DNA of 64,000 nt from Leptolyngbya ohadii IS1 (lineage in GTDB: Bacteria > Cyanobacteriota > Cyanobacteriia > Elainellales > Elainellaceae): positions 1,562,530-1,626,529 of the forward strand of contig NZ_NKFP01000006.1 of NCBI RefSeq assembly GCF_002215035.1, read 5' to 3'. The translations under genes and the position numbers were made by a program. How positions within the stretch are numbered: the first letter of the stretch is position 1; each line of letters begins with the position of its first letter. The notes beneath the pieces are model-generated. The model worked only from the letters and a program-made list of their open reading frames with translations. It did not search any database and was not told where the DNA came from. This document shows positions 16,272 to 24,239 of this stretch, piece by piece.

Positions 16272-16526
16272 ATGGGCATGGGAAAAGCCGGTAGAGTGCT
16301 CAAGCAAATTCTGGAAATGTACGACATCACCCAGTACAGCCTTGCTGCTGCACTGAAAACTGAGCGTACCAATGTTTACCGTTGGGTTCATGAACAGAGA
16401 GACCCAACGGCAGATAAAGTCGTTGATATCGTTGCAGCCCTTAGAAAACTTAATCCAGAAGCAGCAAGGGAATTTGTCGAGCTCTACTTAGGCGATGTAG
16501 CTCAAGGTAATCAGGATGGAGAGTAG
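16272..16526 (+). CDS. XRE-family helix-turn-helix regulator
   Basis: About 84 aa, essentially one lambda-repressor-like HTH: GRVLKQILEMYDITQYSLAAALKTERTNVYRWVHEQRDPTADKVVDIVAALRKLNP, with helices 2-3 at YSLAAALKTERTNVYRW. A short acidic tail follows. The reading frame could start at a GTG at 16236, but MGMGKAGRV is the usual beginning of such proteins, so ATG 16272 (or 16278) is preferred; no clear Shine-Dalgarno sequence is visible. It lies between AIPR and the convergent five-gene operon and is a candidate regulator of the defence island. Confidence 0.75.
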   Translation: MGMGKAGRVLKQILEMYDITQYSLAAALKTERTNVYRWVHEQRDPTADKVVDIVAALRKLNPEAAREFVELYLGDVAQGNQDGE

Positions 16527-16533
16527 TAAATCC

Positions 16534-17031
16534 TCAACTCCCTTTCCAATTTGGATTTTGGGCTACTGCGCCCCTTAATAATCTTGCATAGGTTCTGAGG
16601 AATTCTTCCACATGGTAGGGCTTTGAGTCGAGCTTCTCCGCCAGGTAGTCGTAGCCGCCGCTGGAGTACTCATTGAGTCTGTCCATGCCTGAGTCGGTCA
16701 AATTAGTCGGGTTTTGGGGATTCACCAGATCGACAAAGAGTTTGCGGACTTCATCCTTTTCGGTCACACTTACCCCCAAACGGGAAAGCTCCGCCCTGAT
16801 CAGCAAACCAATAATCAACCTCTGGTAGGGTTTATAGTCACTGACGAAGTTATCTGTAAAATCCGTAACTTCAGGACAGTGCTTGGTCGGTTCGCTTCTA
16901 CGGTTCGCTGCCAACCCAAGCATGAGGCAGAAATAGTAGAGATCGAATTTCGTTCGGATTGGCTTCTGGTCTCGAATGTTAGAAAACCAGTTTTCGGCAT
17001 CCTGTCGCATCCGAAAGTTTTTGAACGCCAT
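16534..17031 (-). CDS. 165-aa Dnd-island protein (possibly a dnd system-associated protein)
   Basis: No motif with a known catalytic role is seen. It is a mostly helical protein beginning MAFKNFRMRQDAENWFSNI, with FDLYYFCLMLGLAANRRSEP and GLLIRAELSRLGV segments. The style recalls the small dnd system-associated proteins that sit beside phosphorothioate restriction genes, but I cannot confirm the family. The start lies 5 bp after the SMC-like ATPase stop and it is the last gene of the 21544-to-16534 operon. It converges on the XRE gene with a 7-bp gap. Most likely it is a structural partner of the ATPase/helicase complex; this is context-based. Confidence 0.7.
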   Translation of the reverse strand: MAFKNFRMRQDAENWFSNIRDQKPIRTKFDLYYFCLMLGLAANRRSEPTKHCPEVTDFTDNFVSDYKPYQRLIIGLLIRAELSRLGVSVTEKDEVRKLFVDLVNPQNPTNLTDSGMDRLNEYSSGGYDYLAEKLDSKPYHVEEFLRTYARLLRGAVAQNPNWKGS

Positions 17032-17036
17032 AATTT

Positions 17037-19010
17037 CTAGCCCTCTGCCTCGTTCAAATCAAAGTGGTCGAAATATTCCTTGCCCTCCACTAAAACGGCA
17101 TTCGGTGTTTTCTGCACCCCTGTCTTAGGCAGTGATCGCACTAATGCCTCAGTGCCCGGCGTTTTCCTAAATACGGTCAGAAATTTCGTCGTATTTCCAG
17201 AACTGGTATGGATCACATCTGTGAACCCAGCCCGCTCCGATGAGATTGTGAAAGCCACGAACTGCTTGCACAGGCTTGGAATTAGCTTGGCAATTTCTCG
17301 TCGCACTTCCATCGAGAGCGGGTTTGCCGGACTGTCCACAATTAGCGGAAATTGATGCTGTCCCCGGCTTAAAAGGGTCGTCAGGAAGGTGTAGCCTACT
17401 GACAGAGTTTGACCGACGCTGGCTCCCTCCTGGTTCAGCAGATTGAGAGAGCGATCGATTTTCTCAATCCGAATGGGGTCACGCGACAGCACCTTTTCCA
17501 GGCGTTGATTGCATTCCTCTGCGATCGCCACCCGTAAATTCGCCTGAGCTTTTTTTAGGGCTTGCTCTGCGATCGTTTGTAAAACATCGGTTTTGGCTCG
17601 AAGCTCCAGCGTCCCTGTAATTTCTGCCAGATCGTCGCCTGCTTCCTTCAACTGTTTCTTGAGGGATGCTAAACAGAAAGTTTTTTCGTCGTCACTGGAG
17701 CTTGCAGCCCGATTGGTGTCCCTAAGAAAATTTTCTAGCTCCTGTTTGCGTTTGATTTTGCGATCGCGCTCCTCAGTCCACGCTCTCAACTCGTCGTCAC
17801 CCTGATCGATGAGTTCCTGCTCTAGTGCCCTAACAGCCGTGTCCGCCAATTTATTTGCCGTGACCGCTTCTTCAAGCTGCTCTAATTTCTGGGTTAAATC
17901 TGCCGCTGTTTCATTGCCGCCCTGCCGCACCTGAACATCAATATCTTGCTTCAGAGCATTCAAAATACCCGACGTATCCTCAGCAAGGTAAAGTTCGCGC
18001 CGTTTGCCAATGACCTCACGGGAATGATGATCCAGAGGGCGACCACAGATGCACTCATTCTCCTCCAGAAGCTCATTAAAAAATTGGCTGGAGGTGCTGG
18101 CAGGCAATCGCAGACGGTCTAGCTGAAGCTTCAGTTTGTTCAGCGATTGGGCAAAAGCCTCATGCAATAAATGCGGCTGTCGCATTCGGGTCATGACCTC
18201 TGAGGCTGCTAGTTCAACCTGATTACGCGCATCGCGTGCCTCCTCCTTTTTCGTATCAAATTCCTCCCGAAGGCTTTGCTCAGCCCCAATCTGCTCGCTA
18301 ATTTTCTGCTCCAGTATGTCTAATTCGGGCTTGAGAAGGTCTAACTCTGCGCTCGCTTTATCCCGCGCCTCTTTTACCTGAGCGATGCGGGCTTTTAGGG
18401 CTTCAACTTTTTTCCTGCGCTGACTCAGCCCCTTCTCAGCCTTGGCAGTTTTATTTTTGGTTGCTTTCTCCCAGGCATCTTCTGCAATTTTGTGAATGTC
18501 TTGCAGCAGGTAGAGTTGGAATAATGCGTCGATCGCCTTCGATGCCTCAGACTCACTGGAGTCCAGCAGCTTGTCGGCAAACTCACCGTCAAATACAAAC
18601 AATTGGACAAATCGGCTGTCCAGAAATCGCTTTACTTGGGGTGGTGGCTCCCAGCCCGGTTTGATGCCCCCGCTACCCACGGAGGTCGTTCGATATTCGG
18701 CTTTTCCCGTATCAAAATTGAGCGTCAGTTCAAATGTCAGAGGTTGATCGTCAACTCTCAGGTGCAAAATAAACTTGCCCTCTGAATGGGATTCCCCAGG
18801 ACGACGCAAACCCCTAATTTTGTCTGAACTCCACTCATGAGCCTTGCCGGTCATCGCGGCTCGAATCATCGTCAGAGTTGTGGTTTTGCCCGTGCCATTT
18901 GGCATTTGAATTAGGGACACAGGCGCAATCCTGTCACCTGTCCTCAAATCAATTTCAACATCGGGACAGCGCAACCCCTCGCTGCTCCAGCCTGCTAACT
19001 CAATCCTCAT
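17037..19010 (-). CDS. SMC/RecN-like ATPase of the putative phosphorothioate-restriction operon
   Basis: 657 aa. The N-terminal lobe begins MRIELAGWSSEGLRCPDVEIDL with Walker A IQMPNGTGKTTTL at about 36-46. Long coiled coils flank a hinge-like NECICGRPLDHHS segment with a C-x-C pair, reminiscent of a zinc-hook motif. The C-terminal lobe has GASVGQTLSVGYTFLTTLL (signature-like) and FPLIVDSPANPLS (Walker B). Its design parallels DndD, but the sequence is clearly different. The coding start overlaps the end of the 68-aa gene by 11 bp, so the two are coupled. Beside a PLD-nuclease/helicase it is likely to sense or move along DNA in restriction of unmodified DNA. The ATPase call is firm, the role inferred. 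Confidence 0.8.
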   Translation of the reverse strand: MRIELAGWSSEGLRCPDVEIDLRTGDRIAPVSLIQMPNGTGKTTTLTMIRAAMTGKAHEWSSDKIRGLRRPGESHSEGKFILHLRVDDQPLTFELTLNFDTGKAEYRTTSVGSGGIKPGWEPPPQVKRFLDSRFVQLFVFDGEFADKLLDSSESEASKAIDALFQLYLLQDIHKIAEDAWEKATKNKTAKAEKGLSQRRKKVEALKARIAQVKEARDKASAELDLLKPELDILEQKISEQIGAEQSLREEFDTKKEEARDARNQVELAASEVMTRMRQPHLLHEAFAQSLNKLKLQLDRLRLPASTSSQFFNELLEENECICGRPLDHHSREVIGKRRELYLAEDTSGILNALKQDIDVQVRQGGNETAADLTQKLEQLEEAVTANKLADTAVRALEQELIDQGDDELRAWTEERDRKIKRKQELENFLRDTNRAASSSDDEKTFCLASLKKQLKEAGDDLAEITGTLELRAKTDVLQTIAEQALKKAQANLRVAIAEECNQRLEKVLSRDPIRIEKIDRSLNLLNQEGASVGQTLSVGYTFLTTLLSRGQHQFPLIVDSPANPLSMEVRREIAKLIPSLCKQFVAFTISSERAGFTDVIHTSSGNTTKFLTVFRKTPGTEALVRSLPKTGVQKTPNAVLVEGKEYFDHFDLNEAEG

Positions 19011-19206
19011 CGCTGCCCCCAGCTATGTTAACGGTAATTGCTGATCGGACGTTTTCCAGATATTCCTGTTCATCGCTCGCACTGAGTTCGGATGTGCTCA
19101 TCGCGTTCAGCCATGCCTCAATCCGCTTGGCAACTTTTGGGGGCTGCTCTGCCTCGCTCACTGCTTCTTGAATCGCCTTGATCACTTCGCGATCTAAACT
19201 GGACAT
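19000..19206 (-). CDS. Small 68-aa protein between helicase and ATPase
   Basis: Not recognised. It is an acidic, helical protein, MSSLDREVIKAIQEAVSEAEQ, then AKRIEAWLNAMSTSEL and YLENVRSAITV. It begins 2 bp after the helicase stop and its end overlaps the ATPase start by 11 bp, which strongly supports it being a real, translationally coupled gene despite its size. A bridging subunit or adaptor between helicase and ATPase is possible. Confidence 0.7.
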   Translation of the reverse strand: MSSLDREVIKAIQEAVSEAEQPPKVAKRIEAWLNAMSTSELSASDEQEYLENVRSAITVNIAGGSDED

Positions 19207-19208
19207 TT

Positions 19209-21212
19209 TTACTCCATCCTCCTGATTTGAGCGAGTTCAGACAGCCAAATGCAGCGATCGTCATCGGCATTAAACTCACCCTCGTCATCCTCTGCCGATC
19301 GCACAAAATCAATAACCGTCGCCCGTTTAGCAGGAAAATTAGGATCAGAGCGCAGACATCGCCCAATCCGCTGAATCGTTTCCAGGCGTGCCCGTGCCGA
19401 CGAAAATAAAATGACATTTTTTAGATTTCGGATATCAATTCCCTGCGAAATTCGGTGGCAGGTGATCAGGCAATCAATTTTGCCCCTTGAAAAATCGATT
19501 AAATTACGGCGATCGTCCTCCGCATAATAAGTCCGGTAGCGATGGGTGTAATGCTGCAATATTTCTAGGATCGGCTCTCCGTAAGCTCTATCCTCCACAA
19601 ATAAAATGGCAGACTCAATAATGTGAGAGTTTTTTTGCAGAAATTCAGCGAAAATTTCTGGCTTTTTCTCAGCCGTTTTATAAACCCGCGCAAGCTCTGT
19701 CCACAATTCTTGCTTGGTCATGGGTTTGCCCTCCCGCTGCCGTGCCGAGCGTTTCGCGTAGACCTGCCGCAGCCTTTGGCGATCGCCATCTGTGAGGGAG
19801 TATGCTAGCGGCACATAATCAAACTCACACAAAATTCCCCGCTCGATCGCTTCTTGCAAGCCGAACTGGAAAAAGACTCCGCCAATTTCAGCAAATATAA
19901 ATTGCGTGCCTTCCTGGTCATACTCCCGTTCCGGTGTCGCGCTCAAACCCAGACGATAGCCAAACGCCTGATGCTGCCCTGCTAATTGCGATCGCAGCGA
20001 CGGGCTTCCCAAGCCATGCACCTCGTCATGAATAATAATCAGCCGCTCTTTTTGATCGGGGTCGAGGCGGTTAAATAGGGAAGCCAGTTGTTCGCGAGAA
20101 ATAACCAGGACAGCCCGCTTTGGATTTAATGCAAAATCGCCCAGTTCGTGATGTTGGGCAAAATGCCTGAGGACTCGATATGGCTGGGGACGCCTGACTG
20201 CCCAGAATTCAATTTCCTTGCGCCATTGATCCAATAAATCGGTGCCGTCAGTGCTGATAATAATTCCGTTAATCTGTCCCTGTTCGTCCAGGGCGGTCAG
20301 GACTTTAATCGCAGTGCGCGTTTTACCTGTGCCCGTCGCCATTTCCAAAACCCCATGCTTTACCGCCAAAAATCGCGCAACCGCTTCATCCTGATGTCGC
20401 CATTTACGATCGCCCTGCTCTTGTCCATAAGCGGCAGCCTTTTCCTTGACAGCAGGCGGAGTAATTTCAGCGTTAAGGGTGTTGAGCGGTTTTTCTAACG
20501 GAGCTTTATTCCGGATTAATGCTGCCAGTTCGGGCGATAAAGGCAGAACCCTCAGCCCATCCGCCTTTCCTGACCATGCCTCCTCGAATTCTTCGACCTT
20601 TGTCGTGACGCGATCTGCATCCTGATCAATCCAACTGCGGTACACGTCGATCGACTCATAATTCCGCTCATACCCATGCTCAGACTCGTTTGCTGACCCC
20701 GTAAATGCAACGCGATCGCCCCAGGAAAATTGGAAAACGCCAATTTTGGTATGAAAAATTGCAGGGCGCTCTACATGCTCCGGAAAAGCGAATTTTAGAA
20801 CCAGGTGGTCATTTGCCACCATCCAGGTAAATAACCTGACTTGCACAGACTCGCTAGCGGTCGATTCGTCTAAAAGCTCTTGAATTAGGCGATCGGCTGC
20901 AATCTGCCTCAGCTTCTGCCTTTCCACTTCATCCATTGCTTTTTCGAGCGCCGCCCGATCTTCCGTCGAAAGCTCCGGAGAAATAAGCAAATAAATTCTA
21001 ATAGAGTCTGTCGCAAAGCGTGGTAACGCTTCCAGCCACGCCATTAGAGCCTTGCTCGAAAAATAGCCCACGGCACGTTGGTATCCGGTGCAGTATTTTA
21101 GGCAGGGGGAAAAGAAGTCTCTGCCCAGGCTATTTCTGCCACTGCGGTAATGGCTCAACAACCCTCGTATTGCGCTTTGTCCCTCTAAATCATTAATAAG
21201 TTCCCCTGCCAT
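19209..21212 (-). CDS. Phosphorothioation-system restriction enzyme: PLD nuclease fused to SF2 helicase
   Basis: 667 aa. The N-terminus (about 1-230) is a phospholipase-D-type nuclease, with the HxK motif IFHTKIGVFQF followed by AFTGSANES (H-x-K...G-S-x-N). Residues about 260-667 are a superfamily 2 helicase: RKWRHQDEAVARFL (Q-like), Walker A MATGTGKTRTAI, DEVH box IIHDEVHGLGSP, motif III LSATPERE, and motif VI IQRIGRCLR. This architecture corresponds to the family named the DNA phosphorothioation system restriction enzyme. DptF/G/H-type proteins are not in the window, so this is the probable nuclease that attacks DNA lacking sulfur marks. It is the second gene of the operon, 5 bp after the winged-helix gene. 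Confidence 0.87.
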   Translation of the reverse strand: MAGELINDLEGQSAIRGLLSHYRSGRNSLGRDFFSPCLKYCTGYQRAVGYFSSKALMAWLEALPRFATDSIRIYLLISPELSTEDRAALEKAMDEVERQKLRQIAADRLIQELLDESTASESVQVRLFTWMVANDHLVLKFAFPEHVERPAIFHTKIGVFQFSWGDRVAFTGSANESEHGYERNYESIDVYRSWIDQDADRVTTKVEEFEEAWSGKADGLRVLPLSPELAALIRNKAPLEKPLNTLNAEITPPAVKEKAAAYGQEQGDRKWRHQDEAVARFLAVKHGVLEMATGTGKTRTAIKVLTALDEQGQINGIIISTDGTDLLDQWRKEIEFWAVRRPQPYRVLRHFAQHHELGDFALNPKRAVLVISREQLASLFNRLDPDQKERLIIIHDEVHGLGSPSLRSQLAGQHQAFGYRLGLSATPEREYDQEGTQFIFAEIGGVFFQFGLQEAIERGILCEFDYVPLAYSLTDGDRQRLRQVYAKRSARQREGKPMTKQELWTELARVYKTAEKKPEIFAEFLQKNSHIIESAILFVEDRAYGEPILEILQHYTHRYRTYYAEDDRRNLIDFSRGKIDCLITCHRISQGIDIRNLKNVILFSSARARLETIQRIGRCLRSDPNFPAKRATVIDFVRSAEDDEGEFNADDDRCIWLSELAQIRRME

Positions 21213-21217
21213 ACGTG

Positions 21218-21544
21218 CTACTCTCCAGGAGAATTTATTAACGACTTTAGAGTGTCCTCAAGGGCAGCCTCCTGCTGGAATTGTTTGTGCTGCATTATTA
21301 GCTCGTCTAAGGGCGACCTTAGGGACACCTCAAAAGGGATTAAAAGCTGCTCGCAATTCTCCTGTGAAACTGATTTCAACATCCACCTGTACTGGGAGTC
21401 CTGCACAACAAGTCCGCTTAGGGACGTGTAGAGATAGCAATTTACCTCTCGACGTGACACGTTGAGAGCTTTGGCAATGTCGCCAGCCCGAAGTGGAACG
21501 CCCTGCTTTAGCACGTTAACAATCCCAATTTCAGTTTGATTCAT
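21218..21544 (-). CDS. Winged-helix protein, first gene of the restriction operon
   Basis: 108 aa. Residues about 1-65 form a winged helix: EIGIVNVLKQGVPLRAGDIAKALNVSRREVNCYLYTSLSGLVVQDSQYRWML, with recognition helix SRREVNCYLYTSL and a wing ending in YRWML. The rest (SPLDELIMQHKQFQQEAALEDTL) is helical. It could be an autoregulator or the DNA-binding subunit of the nuclease complex. It is followed after 5 bp by the PLD-helicase. The promoter must lie in the 166-bp gap 21545-21710, which also covers the 3' end of the upstream region; I see no clear boxes there. Confidence 0.75.
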   Translation of the reverse strand: MNQTEIGIVNVLKQGVPLRAGDIAKALNVSRREVNCYLYTSLSGLVVQDSQYRWMLKSVSQENCEQLLIPFEVSLRSPLDELIMQHKQFQQEAALEDTLKSLINSPGE

Positions 21545-21710
21545 CCAGCAGCCCAGTGTCCCTAAGCCAGGAAATTTCCATGCTCAGGAATGCTTTTTAT
21601 TCAGGATGCCCAATTCCGCCAGCGATTCTCGCTGTTGAAAGCACCCTAATACCTGTTTAAGCGTAAATTCAGCGATCGTCAATTCTGCCAGCCGACGTAA
21701 TTTTCCGAAT

Positions 21711-22037
21711 TCAGCTTTTCTCGCTCCAGAGCAGGAAAACGCGCTGATCAAACCCGCCTCGCTCAAGCCTCCGCTGTTCCTGCATGTCGATCACGCTGGA
21801 TTTCTCGATATTGTGAGCGGTTAACAGGGCGTCGATCACCTCATACAGGTCAGCTATTTCCGAAATTAACTCAGCAGAACTGGCAGTTGCAGCTTCCTGC
21901 GCCTCTTCAACTAGCTTGCTGCGAAGGGCTTGATAATACTCCTCTTCAGGGAGCGTCTTGACCTCGCACTGTCCCCCCGTTGCACGAATAATTTCAGGGA
22001 TGCGATCGCGCACCAGCTTGCGGTAATTCAATTTCAC
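21711..22037 (-). CDS. MazG-like nucleoside triphosphate pyrophosphohydrolase
   Basis: 108 aa. It has the all-alpha NTP pyrophosphohydrolase pattern: YRKLVRDRIPEIIRATGG at the start, EEYYQALRSKLVEEAQEA with the paired Glu residues of the metal site, ELISEIADLYEVIDALL with E-x-x-D for the second helix pair, and a final RGGFDQRVFLL. Such enzymes hydrolyse NTPs or dNTPs to monophosphates, for house-cleaning or in phage-response settings. The start is GTG with a strong GGAGG 8 bp upstream. It lies at the edge of the defence island on the same strand as the restriction operon, 166 bp before it. Confidence 0.85.
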   Translation of the reverse strand: MKLNYRKLVRDRIPEIIRATGGQCEVKTLPEEEYYQALRSKLVEEAQEAATASSAELISEIADLYEVIDALLTAHNIEKSSVIDMQEQRRLERGGFDQRVFLLWSEKS

Positions 22038-22146
22038 CCAGGAATCCTCCGCAATAGCCCAGTATGTTTATTAATTCTGCCCTGAAAGTCCTTGTCAGAC
22101 AGCATTTCGAGCGTTATTGAGAGTGGTAACGCGAAGGCACTTCTCT

Positions 22147-22221
22147 GGTGCTCAATTTTCATATATCTTGAGATATATGAAAATTGAGCACCTCCGGCAA
22201 AACTTTAATATCTCAAGATAT
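22147..22221. repeat. Perfect 46-bp palindrome and a related smaller palindrome
   Basis: 22147-22192 has 22-bp arms that match perfectly around a 2-nt TG centre. A second, shorter copy of the core (ATATCT-CA-AGATAT) is at 22208-22221, in the opposite orientation and centred 45 bp further on. Both lie in the roughly 300-bp gap between the divergent MazG-like and recombinase-like genes. They could be operators, recombinase binding sites or a strong hairpin. The gap shows no other feature. Confidence 0.7.
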
Positions 22222-22335
22222 CTGAAATAAAATGTTGAATAGCTCGCCCTCCATCGGTGAGCTAAAAACACGAGCCGCTCTGCATCAGAGGGTTGTTAAT
22301 GCCAGCAGCTTCACCAGGAGAGTCTGCGTCATATT

Positions 22336-23766
22336 ATGCTGCCAGAAAATGTTTTAGATGCATATCAGCAATTTGCTCAGGCGTGTGATGGTCAGGCTAG
22401 CCCTCGCTTGATTCCAAACCTCAGAACGGCTCTAAGGGTCTGCATCCTGCCTCAGCACGGTATGTTACCTTCTGCCCCAAAGCAGGACTTAGAAGATTGT
22501 CTGGCTCAAATTTCGCTGGATAAATTCGTCAAAGATACAGAACAATTCGTTAGTCAGCCTTTAGACTCTGAAGCTTGGCAGAAATATCTGCAAGGAGTCT
22601 CGCAGGGAACTATCCAAAACTACCGCTCAGTTCTGTCGCGATTTCTGCGTTGGATAAACAAATACATCATCCATCCTGATAAGGCTGAAAACACCATTGC
22701 AATTTATGCCCCTGAGATGCCGAGTGGGCGATCTCGTGAAAAAGTACAAACAAAAACTAATCTCATCCCTTACGCTGTGCAGGAGAAGGAGTTGCCCGAT
22801 AAGTTAAGGCAACAGCTAGAACAGCTTCAGGATTTCTGGATTAACCCATGTCATCCTCAACGCAAAGAGAAGGCTCTTGAGGAGTTAACTTTCAAAACGT
22901 ACAAAAAACTGTTACTGAGCTACTTAGGCTGGCTAAGGAATGTCCAGCATAGCAATCTAGAAACGGTAGATCTCGTTGCTCTAGCCAACTCGCAACAGTT
23001 AGAGAAGTTTGTTACATGGGGCGTTGATTGCAGAAATAATACCTATGGATGGGCACTACAGGTTGCTCAGGCAGTGGTTCTCATAGCTAAAGGCAACTCC
23101 CAAAACTTGGTTGCTCAGACAGAGGATTTGATGCGCGATTTGCGGCTGAAGGCTCGGCATGAACAACTCACACGTAAATCAGAACAGATCCAGACGTTAG
23201 AGTTTGAGGAGTGTGTAGAGATTCTGAATTACCTTAGACAATGCTGTGCAAGTCGTAACCATTCTGGCGATAAGAGGTCTGAGCTAGCAATCCTTAGGTC
23301 TTGGCAGCGGTACTTGATGATTGCACTGTTGACCTACTGCCCAATACGGCAGCGTGAGATCGCGCTACTAGATTTGTCTGAGTCTGTATCTAAGCAGGAA
23401 TGTGGAGAACTTGCTCTCATCGTTCAGCGTGCTGCTAGACATCAAACTAAAACACTTCAATATGCACTACCACAGCAGTTGTCAAAGGATTTGCAGGTGT
23501 GGATTGATGAATGGCGACCTAAAGTAATCACTGAGCATAACCGAATTTTTATTCGGCTGGGATCTAACCGCACTCCCGAAAGCTTAGGTCAGCCTTTAAC
23601 CGATCGCGATATCAGCGAGACGATTTCTGTCGCTTTGCGTAGTGCCACGGCTGCACTACTTGGTGCTCCCTTGGAAATAAATGCACAAGCAATGCATCAC
23701 TCTATGAGTCGCCATCTGTCTCAAATAGGATTTTCTTCAGATAAACAGCCTGCTGAAATCCTCTAG
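22336..23766 (+). CDS. Tyrosine-recombinase-like protein lacking a visible catalytic Tyr
   Basis: 476 aa. An N-terminal SAM-like core-binding region (SEAWQKYLQGVSQGTIQNYRSVLSRFLRWI) is followed by a catalytic-domain-like half. This has the Arg box YCPIRQREIALLDL and an HxxR-like HHSMSRHL near the end. The protein stops 15 residues after that Arg, with no Tyr, where active enzymes continue to the nucleophile. Frames after the stop did not show me an obvious continuation. It may be a truncated integrase, or a Tyr-less protein adapted to regulation or target choice. It is the first gene of the plus-strand mobile block and is preceded by the 46-bp palindrome. Confidence 0.6.
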   Translation: MLPENVLDAYQQFAQACDGQASPRLIPNLRTALRVCILPQHGMLPSAPKQDLEDCLAQISLDKFVKDTEQFVSQPLDSEAWQKYLQGVSQGTIQNYRSVLSRFLRWINKYIIHPDKAENTIAIYAPEMPSGRSREKVQTKTNLIPYAVQEKELPDKLRQQLEQLQDFWINPCHPQRKEKALEELTFKTYKKLLLSYLGWLRNVQHSNLETVDLVALANSQQLEKFVTWGVDCRNNTYGWALQVAQAVVLIAKGNSQNLVAQTEDLMRDLRLKARHEQLTRKSEQIQTLEFEECVEILNYLRQCCASRNHSGDKRSELAILRSWQRYLMIALLTYCPIRQREIALLDLSESVSKQECGELALIVQRAARHQTKTLQYALPQQLSKDLQVWIDEWRPKVITEHNRIFIRLGSNRTPESLGQPLTDRDISETISVALRSATAALLGAPLEINAQAMHHSMSRHLSQIGFSSDKQPAEIL

Positions 23767-24050
23767 AGAAGTTTTGCTGGCAGCACGAAAGCCTAACCTT
23801 CCTGCTGTTAATCGAATAATAGTCAATGGTGTGAGAGATGAGCAGAGCGCAGCGTTCAGAGCGTTTCAACTCCTCTCTGCCTAATTTTTTGCAGAATATG
23901 TAGCTTCTTTGAGAAGGACACAAAGTTCTTTAGCAAACTTAAGTATCCACTTCCGGCTTTTTAAATTAGGATCTTTTTTAACGGAACTTTTATACCTATA
24001 GGAGAATCTCACGTCCTGATTGAAACCATTTGTCCTCGTGTTAGCAAGCT

Positions 24051-24239
24051 TTGGAGAGTGGCAGACCTATGAAAAACTTGCGTACTTCTTGGTACGTAAA
24101 GGTGTTGGTCTTGGACATGCCCGGAGTTTTAGAAACAGAGCCGATCGCCAAAGGACGTAAGTGGAAGGAATTTTTTCTACAGATTTCACAAACTCTAGAC
24201 CAAACGACAGAAGCAGGAGAAAGGAGAAAACTATTATGA
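24051..24239 (+). pseudogene. Remnant of a TnsC-like ATPase gene
   Basis: A 62-codon open stretch reads VKVLVLDMPGVLETEP, then KGRKWKEFFLQISQTLDQTTE. The second part lines up with RKWRELFLHGLDTLRQSTGE inside the next gene (24236), so this appears to be a leftover piece of a second, related ATPase. It overlaps the next start codon. The rest of the 469-bp gap 23767-24235 holds nothing else I can identify. Confidence 0.5.

Noticed and set aside
21584-21766. Short minus-strand open frame of 60 codons
   Set aside because: It overlaps the end of the MazG-like gene in another frame, has no ribosome binding site and no recognisable content.
1610-22037. dndA and dndFGH
   Set aside because: No cysteine desulfurase and no DptF/G/H-like protein is seen; the DndD-like ATPase at 17037 is different in sequence from DndD.
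1-22335. Left end of the Tn7-like element
   Set aside because: I looked for an inverted TGTACA with CCTTAAA boxes and found none outside coding sequence; the end may lie beyond the window.
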